Origin: Diphasiastrum complanatum
Taxonomy: Eukaryota > Streptophyta > Lycopodiopsida > Lycopodiales > Lycopodiaceae
Assembly (NCBI GenBank): GCA_029204225.1
Contig: CM055097.1
Coordinates: 69,738,572-69,802,571 of the forward strand
Reading direction: 5' to 3'
DNA: 64,000 bases
This document shows, one piece after another, positions 56,391 to 64,000 of this stretch. Position 1 is the first letter of the stretch, and the number at the start of each line of letters is the position of its first letter. Both the position numbers and the translations under genes were made by a program. The notes under the pieces are model-generated. The model saw only the letters and a program-made list of their open reading frames with translations, was not told the DNA's origin and ran no database searches.

Positions 56391-57972
56391 TTTCATTTCT
56401 ATGAACATCCATATTAAAGGGCTGGATAATGAACATAATCTAATCAGAAGAATGGGTTAGCGGTTACAAGGTGCATTAATGGATGATGAAGATAATATAA
56501 AATCCATACAGTCAAGTCAGTCCACAGACTAATAATAACCATATGGAAGAGAAATGGGTAGGTTGAGAAACGAAATAGCTATTCTCAACTAGAAGGGGCA
56601 GTCATGATCTGTACATATTCAGCCAAAAAGCTGCAAATCTAAGTTCATATTTATGTCCTTCCGAATTGACGATATGAGTGAAAATCTGTATAATGTAGAC
56701 AAGATAGCCATATGGTGACCCCGTGAAAGAAAATGATCAATGATACAATGAGAATCTAAAGCTTTGAAATGTGAGAAAAAACAGAGTATAGCCCCCTGTA
56801 ACACATTCTTTCTCTGATTTCAACAGTTACTACTTTGAGATGACCTACCCAAATCATTTAGATTCAGCATCTAGATATGTTGCTACAGAGATTCTCCAGC
56901 ATTGGCAATGAGTAATATAGCTGAAAAACAATGTAAATTAAATCTTTGATAGCATACATATCTACTAGCAAAGTGTAGATTTGAATCTTTGATATTAACA
57001 TACATATCTACTTCCAAGGTAACGAATCAAAGAAGCTTTATCGACTGTCTTTGTCTTCAGAGACGACTCCCATACATTTGAAAGTTGGATCATATCATCC
57101 ATATCATGCAAGGATCATATTGGTTTGATGCAAATGTAATGATTGGTCAATCAAGTTAATAGACAACACAATTAGAAGCAAGCACGGTTTAAAGAGAGAA
57201 TTGATGATACAAACAAAAACTCAAACTGAATATAAGCAAAACATGAAGAAAGAAATCTCTTCTAACTTACGCTTGAATCTCTCTAAATGGCTTATTTGAT
57301 TGCAAGCATTTTGTGCGTATTTTATCGAATCCCATTGCATGCGCTTAGAACATTATTGAAAATGCATCCAACATGCACAGCAACTAAGAAAATCTATACA
57401 ATGACCAAGCTTCCTGAAAACTACTCAGCATATGAGAAAACTCAGAGTTTCAAATTATGATAGCTGCGAGCCTAACAATCTACTCTTTTCATTTTCCAAC
57501 GCAAAACTAACCTGCCAGGTAGAGTGGCATCAAACGAGAAGGCCACCAAATGATGGCCTGGGTTTGCCTCATCCTTCTCCAACCTCAGTGAGGCCTTCTT
57601 CAGATTGACATCATTTTTTATTGTATTTGCTTTTTGATGCTCTGCAACAGCTGGAGTTTGGGGCAAAGCAGATTGAGTTGAAACTGGAGGAGGCATCAAC
57701 GGCCTAAATCCTTGAGGCACGCTGATAAGATACTGTCCATTGCTGGGCATGTAGTTTGATGGATAGAACTGACGGCCAGCAGCAGAAGGAACTGCTCCAC
57801 TGTGATTGGGAGGATACAAGTAGCGAAGCGGGTGTCCATTGGGACTATAAGGAGTGAAGGGAAGACCAGAATGAGAAGCAGGGTAACTGGGAGGGATCGG
57901 GCGTCGTGGAGAATCTTCAGGTGCAGGCTGCTGTGTCCTACTATGTCTCCGACTGCTAGGCCCAATCCCCAT
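54940..57972 (-). CDS. RING-type E3 ubiquitin ligase, LUL/LOG2-like, 389 aa in three exons
   Basis: Exons on the minus strand: 57972-57512, 56017-55495 and 55125-54940, all with GT...AG introns (1,494 and 369 bp), giving 390 codons including the stop. The protein starts MGIGPSSRR, where Gly2 fits N-myristoylation, as in the Arabidopsis LOG2/LUL family. Residues 1-110 are Pro/Ser/Tyr-rich. Residues 150-300 are the conserved LUL middle domain ([38 protein letters not shown]). A RING-HC finger follows: C310, C313, C325, H327, C331, C334, C345, C348, then RLLEIKV. LUL-type ligases act at membranes; LOG2 regulates amino-acid export with GDU1 in Arabidopsis. Every zinc ligand is present, so it is probably active. 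The first intron carries a long TG/CG/AG microsatellite. Confidence 0.93.
56307..56389. repeat. Compound (TG)(CG)(TG)(AG) microsatellite in an intron
   Basis: A TG run, nine CG steps, a second TG run and an AG run lie end to end in intron 1 of the E3 ligase gene. The alternating purine-pyrimidine part (about 62 bp) is a classical Z-DNA-forming sequence. Confidence 0.95.
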
Positions 57973-59080
57973 TGATGCAGTTACAGCTTTCGATCGGCTG
58001 CCCTTGATTTGAATGACCAGACAAAATTTAGATCACCCCACGGCAATAATCACCTCAATGCAGCTTCCTTCTTTCAAATGACTAAACCACCTTCTGTTCT
58101 CATCGAATGCAACCTATCAAAATGTTATCTGATCATTCCTCTGATGCTTCAGAATCAATTTATTGCTGCTTCGTTTCTATAGCTGGAATTACTTCTAGTA
58201 TGTAAGTTGTTCTACCAGAATATTAATTTCAAGGAGACATAAAGTGAGATTTCCGTAGAGCAATTAAGCCAGCATTTTTTGCTTCCATCTTCAGAGCAAT
58301 AAAACTGCTGGCACAAGCCTACCCTGTGCCGTTTCAGCCAGCTTTCTCAGATTTGCCGTACCTTCACATCATCTATCTAAATCAACATTTAGTTGTCTTT
58401 GGAACAGAAACCGCCATGGTCTTTTCAATGTAGCTCTACCCAACTCAACTCTCTTGCCCATTGCCATCCCAAACAGAAATAAAAATAAATCTATGAGCAC
58501 GTTTCCTTCATAAAAAAGAGCAGGCTGAAGGACACAGCCTGCGATCAGGACAAAAGGTCTTTACTATTGATGCTCTGCATAAAATTCTGGCCTTTAGCAG
58601 AATTAGTCCACAACAAATTTTCTTAATCACAATTTACAATAAGTACACCCCATAGCTACATCGAAATTCAGTATGAACCAGCAGACGCAACAGAGCCCAC
58701 GATCACATCATCCCACGAACCAGAAACGCCTGTCTTGCACACAGGACACACTTACGGGGTTCCACAGCCTCGCTGCTGGCCCCTCACGCCTACAGCTATA
58801 AACAGAGCAAGACCTACAGCTACCGATTTCACAAGAGGAAGCGACACGCCATACTTGTCTTTCTCAGTCAAACTCTCTCCGAGTCTCTCTCTGGGTATCA
58901 CCTCGGTGGTGCGAGGCCATGAGAAAACAGAGAAAAGAAAAACCAAAGAAAAGGAAAACAGAGAAAAGAGAAAAGAAAAGAGAGAGAGAGAAAGGGAGAT
59001 GCCGCTTGGAGGAAGACACGGCGCAAGGCAAAGGCACGAGGACAAAAGGACATCCGTAAAAGAGAAAATTCTAAAGACAA
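57973..59080 (-). promoter_or_regulatory. 5' leader and promoter region of the E3 ligase gene
   Basis: No other gene is supported here. On the minus strand 58920-59000 is a long CT-rich tract (TCTCTTTTCTTTTCTCTTTTC type), common in plant leaders near the start of transcription. A leader intron between it and the ATG at 57972 is likely but not proven. Open frames on both strands of this tract are low-complexity. Confidence 0.45.
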
Positions 59081-59086
59081 AAGGGA

Positions 59087-59262
59087 GGAATGGATAATCC
59101 CTTGAATATGAATGCAAATTTACACAAAGGGAATGGAAAATCCCTTGAATATGAATGCAAATTTACACAAAGGGAATGGAAAATCCCTTGAATATGAATG
59201 CAAATTTTGACAAAGGGAATGGAAAATCCCGTGAACATGAATGCCAATTACACAAAGGGGCC
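59087..59262. repeat. 43-bp tandem repeat, 4 copies
   Basis: GGAATGG starts units at 59087, 59130, 59173 and 59216, exactly 43 bp apart; shared parts are AATCCCTTGAATATGAATGC and ACACAAAG. The last copy has several changes. The array is just upstream of the CT-rich leader of the E3 ligase gene. Confidence 0.95.
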
Positions 59263-60410
59263 TTTCATTTGCCGAGGACGAGGACGGTAGCTTGAGGCGA
59301 AGGTGAGAATGTCTCATTTGCTCACACTTTTCCAAAAAGATGTGTTAATTTAATAAACTTGTAAGTGGAAGGTTGAGTAAAACAATTAGTCGAATGATTA
59401 ACTATATTCTTTTTTGGTGAGATGAGTGCAAATTATTTTAAAAAATCGAGGCACTCATTTCAGGAAATATAAAAAAGCAAATAATGGAATTCACATATGA
59501 CATATGATCAACTCATGATCTACACTCTAGAGTAGATGAACTAATAAAAGGTCATTATGCAGAGTGACATTTAGCTTTACTTGAAGAAGTTAAATAATGC
59601 ACAATGAACAAGAACAAGCCAAGGAGGGACCAGGGTCCATTCTATTGACTTAACACAAACCAAAATCAAGGTCACATCATTAAACTAGGCACATAGGGCC
59701 CACTTTACATGTTCTATGACATTACCACTTACGCACCATTACTAATTGTACGTAAGGGGGAAGCCATTCTACATGACCTATTACCTACAATCCATCGAGC
59801 AGAATAAATGTGGCCAATTTTCCCATGTTTTTGACAATATAATTGTTGTTGTTAACCATAAGGTGCATTTAGACGCACAATGTGAAAACTTATCACCAAA
59901 TTTCTTGTTGACGATTCAAGAGTTAAAATAGATGTAGAGTAACATTTAACATTGTTCCAAAAGTAATTTATTATGATTGTATTGAACTAATAATGTGCTC
60001 AATTTAAAGCATCAAACATTTAGGTTTTTCATGAATTTAGAAAATGTGCATTTAGAAGTGTATTGGTGAGTCCTTTTGTTGAGCTACGATAACAAAGAAA
60101 TGAGAGGATGAGATGAGCATTTCCATATTATGTCAAAAGACTCACATTATCAAGTTAAATGTGTTGCGAAGATATTGACTGAAAATCACAACCAAGGAAG
60201 GTCAAAAAATTCCATCCTAAAGGGCTCCATAATTTCTATATTCCAATAGGTTCAAATTCTATAGAAGAAAGGCTCCATATTTTCAAGTTCAATACATTAC
60301 AATCAATCAAACTACAAAGTAATAACTATTTAGCAATATTATAGTGAATAATGGACGTCCCCAAACTCTATATCCATTGTCCCATCTTAGCTATTTGAGT
60401 TGGCACACAA
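59263..60410. other. Unassigned stretch
   Basis: AT-rich sequence with no supported gene or repeat. Confidence 0.5.
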
Positions 60411-61322
60411 TTAAAATTTCTTGTAGATCCAATTTATTGCTGCTCTGCATGCTATTGAACAACCACTTGTCACGGACTTATTGTCATGTTTGCAACTCGC
60501 CCAACTTGCATCATTGTAATGTTGCATCTTGAATTCTTCTTTGGCTTTGTAGGCAAATCCCATATTTTGGGTTCCTTTTAGATACTGCAGTATGCATTTT
60601 GCCATCAGCCAATGTGCCATACCAGGGTTAGAAGAAAACTAACTTAATAAGTAGACAGAGAATGCTAGATCGAGTCTAGTGCAGGTACATGAGACTTCCG
60701 ATCAGGTTTTGATATGGTATTTTCTCCATCTGATGTCTCTCTTCTTTTGTGCTTGGATAGTCTTGCTTCGACAATCTGGCTCCAGCTATCATTGGTGTGG
60801 CTTTTTCTTTGGAGTCAATCATTCGGTACTACTTCAATACTTTTTCTACATACTCTGATCGATTCAAGTGCATGAGCCTCCTTCGGTCTCTTTTGATTTG
60901 TAGCCCTAGACATTTTTTCGCTTTTCCTAAATCTATGGTTTCATAACTTGCAGATATCTGACTGTATTGTTGATTAACATCAAACAATTTTCTATTATCA
61001 AAGAGTCATCTACAAAAATTGTTAGAATCACAAATTTATTTTCTATACTCTTTATATATACATTACAGTCAAGTGTTGTAGGAGTAAATCCTAGGGACTT
61101 TAGAAGATTGTCGAGCTTCTTGTACCAAGCTCGCGATGCTTGCTTGAGACCATTGATACATGGGTGTAGCCGACAGGTGTACTTCCAATTGTTTGGGTCT
61201 TCAAATCCTCCATCTTGACCATAGGTGAGTATGTGTCAAAAGTGTCAACACCATACTTCTACGTGTAGCCTTTGGCTTTGTAGCGTCGACACTTCCATCT
61301 GACCTTAGTTTTCTTTTGTGTG
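60411..61322 (-). pseudogene. Copia RT and RNase H remnant
   Basis: Minus strand. RT: RRYKAKGYT, a stop, KYGVDTFDTYSPMVKM near 61310-61215, then FVILTIFVDDSLIIENCLML near 61030-60970 (the YxDD-type site). RNase H start: MAKCILQYLKGTQNMGFAYK, HYNDASWASCKHDNKSV (60620-60411). The wording matches the copia element at 29285-33241, so they are the same family. The sequence between the first and second RT blocks is partly deleted. The upstream end adjoins gypsy sequence at 61325 without an LTR. Confidence 0.88.
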
Positions 61323-61324
61323 GC

Positions 61325-63300
61325 TCAAGTGTCCATGCCTGATTTAGCCTCATCGATTCCATCTAAATACCATGCTCCACCCAAGCAATCTACAAGGTCA
61401 TCCATCCTGGTGGGTAATGGATATTTATTCTTTATAGTCACTTTATTAAGCCCTTTGTAATCCACACATCTCCGGAAACCTCCATCGTTCTTCGCTTTAA
61501 GAAGAACAGGAGCGCCCCATGGTGATTTACTAGGTTGCATATGTCCCATCCTCAGATAGTTTTCTATTTGATTTGAAATATCTGTCTCCTCTTTCTGAGA
61601 GAACCTATAAGGTTGTCTATAGATAAGTTGACTTCCTGGAATTAACTCAATCTTGTGGTCTACTGACCTAGACGGTGGTAAACCATGACGTAATTCAGAT
61701 GGAAAAACATCCCTAAATTCATTTATGATCTGTTCTTTCACTGCTTGTTCATGATCTAAATTTATTGAGTTAAGAATTGCTGAGAATTCACAACCATTTA
61801 GATTCATTTCAGGAACAGCCACAACTGGAATAGCATAAATTGAAAAAACTTCATACTCAGAATAATCCAATGTTTCCAATTCATTAATTGTAGAAATCTG
61901 ATCCAACGGACGTACAAAATTACTGCCAAATAATGTAACTACCTTATCACCCTCCTTGAAAGTGAGGACATGCTTCTCCAAATCAATTAACAGAGAAGGC
62001 GATTTACTAAATAACCATTCGTAACCTAAGATTAAATCAGTATGAGCTAGGTCTAAAACATGAAAATTGACTAATTCTGTGTGTCCTTGCATCAAAACTG
62101 GGAGCTTCGGGACTTTCACGTTCCAAGTCTCCAACTCTACTCCTGAAGCTAGATAAACTTTATATCTATGATTGTTGGCTTCAGTTTCCAAGCTGAGTTT
62201 CTGCACAAGACAAGAATTAATAGAATTATGAGTTGAACCACTGTCCAATAAACTTCTTGATCTTTAATTGTGTCAATTAAACGAAAAAGTTCATTAGGCA
62301 AGAAAGAAGTAGTACTAAAAGACTATTCACACTCACAATCAGTCAAGTTAATTTCCAAAGTCTTATCATTGCCTCCTGGGATTTCAATCATGTGAGCAGA
62401 CACTTTTTTCCTTTCTGGACATCTCATCATATGTCCAGGCTTCTTACAAACAAAACATAAGTTCTCTCTTTTAGCCTTTTCTCGGGACATAGATTTCTTG
62501 AATCTCTTTTTCTTCGGCTTCCTGGGTTCCAATGTTGCTTGATCTAATTCGTCAAAATATTTTGCTTGGTCTGGACCGCGCTTCTTACTCTTCTTGGTTT
62601 TCAAAGTGGTTGGAATTTGCGCAAACTGCTTCTTGGATGCCACTACTATGGAATCATATGCTTTCGCAATCCGAAACGCATACTTGAGGCTTTGAAGCAC
62701 ATTTTGCCTGCATTCGTTCTGATAGTCGGCTGGCAAACCTAGGACAAATTGGCAAAGTGCCAACTACGCATCGAATGATGGAACCCTATTCCATAGGTCC
62801 ATGAATTCCTGGATATAAGAGTCTAAACTCTATGTACCCATCTTGCAGTTCACGAACTTCAGGTAGTAGTCCACGTCATCAGCAACTACAAAAGCTTTTT
62901 TGAAAACTTTCGCAAATGCCTCCCAAGTAGTTGGCTTCACCGGTAAATCTCGCCACCACGATGACACTTTGTCGCGTAAGAATAGCATGACACTTTCAAT
63001 TTTCTTCTCATCAGGAACACCGTGTAGATTGAAGTAACTACTCTACTTGGCCAGCTAGTCCTCGACAACCTCAAGTATCTTCTCCTTCTTCTCGCCCGCA
63101 TAAACCTCCGGTTAAAAACCGAGATTGGGTGAAGACATCAATTTGACTTGATTCAACATAACCTCCATTTGTTGATCTCTCATTAGATTACGATTATTCA
63201 TATCATTGAGTGTCGTACTCAATTGCTGACAAATCACCATATAAGATGGCGCACCCGGATTTGTAGCTGCATACATTCTCGTCAAATAGGACTCATGCAC
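61325..63300 (-). pseudogene. Gypsy gag, protease and RT start, without LTRs
   Basis: Minus strand. Gag (63300-62323): ESYLTRMYAATNPGAPSY, LMRDQQMEVMLNQVKL, a decayed middle part, then a basic region and a zinc knuckle CFVCKKPGHMMRC that is one residue short of CX2CX4HX4C. Protease (62248-61900): [15 protein letters not shown] and [16 protein letters not shown] start (to 61325): [55 protein letters not shown], ending just after the first catalytic region ([11 protein letters not shown], altered from F.xxDLxSG). The 307-residue protease-RT run is continuous, so decay is moderate. It is inserted between two parts of one copia family. Confidence 0.9.
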
Positions 63301-63309
63301 CAAGATCGA

Positions 63310-64000
63310 CGATTCTCGACACAGACAGCAAGTCTGTACTGAGTGTTGGCACGTACACTGCTCCTTACAGTTTTGCATATCTAGATAGTGTACGTAGATG
63401 TAGAGTCTTGATGCCTTTGACATCGTGTCTACTTCCATCACCTAGTATCACTCCTCTTGCATTGTCGAGCATCTTATAGTTGATCAAGATGTTTTTGTTG
63501 CACGTGATGTGCGATGTAGCACCTGAGTCGATGACTATGTCATAGTTGTGCTCAGAGTAGTTGGTTGATGTTTCATCGATGATCGTGAAGGCATTGTCAC
63601 CCTTCTTAGCAATCTTTGATGATTTTGCAACGTTTGTTTTCTCAACTTTCTGCTTTTCTTTTGGGTTGTGATAGCATTCATTTGCAGAATGTCCTTTCTT
63701 CTTGCAGTGCATGCAAGCTATCATCAGGTTGAACCAGCATTAGTCTTATTCTTTCTTTTTGGGTTGTATTTGCATTCATATGCTGAATGCCCTTTCTTCT
63801 TGTAGTGCATGCAAGGGATCGTCGGGTTGAACTAGCATCCGCCGGCTATGTGTCCCGGCTTTTGACAGTGATCACAAGAAGAAGTTTGCCTCTTGTCGAT
63901 GACTTCGAATGAGCTTTGTTGAATCTGGGCTTGTCCTTTTTCTTTTCCTTTGTGAAACGGGCCTTTTTCTGGTCGTTGCTTCTTTCTCCATCTCTCATCA
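63310..64000 (-). pseudogene. Copia gag end with three zinc knuckles, and protease start
   Basis: Minus strand. CDHCQKPGHIAGGC (near 63880-63840), then CMHYKKKGHSAYEC (second knuckle with Cys to Tyr), then after a duplication join CMHCKKKGHSANEC (63715-63680). A basic linker leads to YDIVIDSGATSHITCN (protease, near 63545-63500) and VILGDGSRHDVKGI. It matches the copia at 29967-30435, which has only two knuckles. Sequence similarity to that element fades near 63310, where the gypsy gag begins. The element continues beyond the window end. Confidence 0.9.

Noticed and set aside
58735-59117. 120-residue frames on both strands in the CT/GA-rich tract
   Set aside because: Low-complexity Arg/Glu/Lys or Ser/Phe/Leu strings, best explained as the leader and promoter of the E3 ligase gene.

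Overview
Eukaryotic nuclear DNA, almost certainly a large seed-plant genome. A conifer or other gymnosperm is the best guess: AT-rich sequence, two recognisable host genes in 64 kb, and a dense pile of old, mutually nested LTR retrotransposons. The species cannot be named from this window. Everything here was read by eye; no database search was run, and family names rest on motifs.

Host genes. A single-exon UDP-glycosyltransferase (14086-15525, +) looks intact, with a TATA box 58 bp before its ATG. A three-exon RING E3 ubiquitin ligase of the LUL/LOG2 type (54940-57972, -) can be spliced by eye into 389 residues. An orphan exon of a short-chain dehydrogenase/reductase lies at 16973-17160 (+).

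Mobile DNA. Ty1-copia remnants lie at 5-782, 909-2905, about 7185-7380, 17700-19805, 28738-33888 (the most complete, PBS to 3' LTR), 45308-47690, 47700-50000, 50865-51855, 60411-61322 and 63310-64000. Ty3-gypsy remnants lie at 4340-5464, 8100-9644, 34500-41130 (protease, partial RT, integrase, a large accessory ORF downstream of pol, PPT and 3' LTR) and 61325-63300. Stops and frameshifts run through all of them. A 1.26-kb solo LTR with a perfect 5-bp target duplication (48165-49425) sits inside a copia gag. Tandem arrays have unit lengths of 361, 160, 88, 52, 43 and 22 bp.

The unusual stretch is 21.5-28.7 kb. On the minus strand (21511-23225) is a decayed gene whose motifs resemble the DUF7869 family, probably a transposon protein. 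On the plus strand (25728-28737) is a decayed, apparently spliced gene: a novel N-terminal region, a ParB/sulfiredoxin-like block, a helical linker, then a DNA N6/N4-methyltransferase-like block (motif IV ADIPYGF, later YQKP..L), cut off by a copia LTR. Fifteen copies of a short palindrome, consensus ACCTATGCTNAGCATAGGT, occur only across this gene: eleven upstream, eight of those on the arms of a 155-bp inverted repeat, and four in its introns. A eukaryotic ParB-methylase with its own palindromic repeat family, next to a transposase-like gene, is the best candidate for an undescribed system here.
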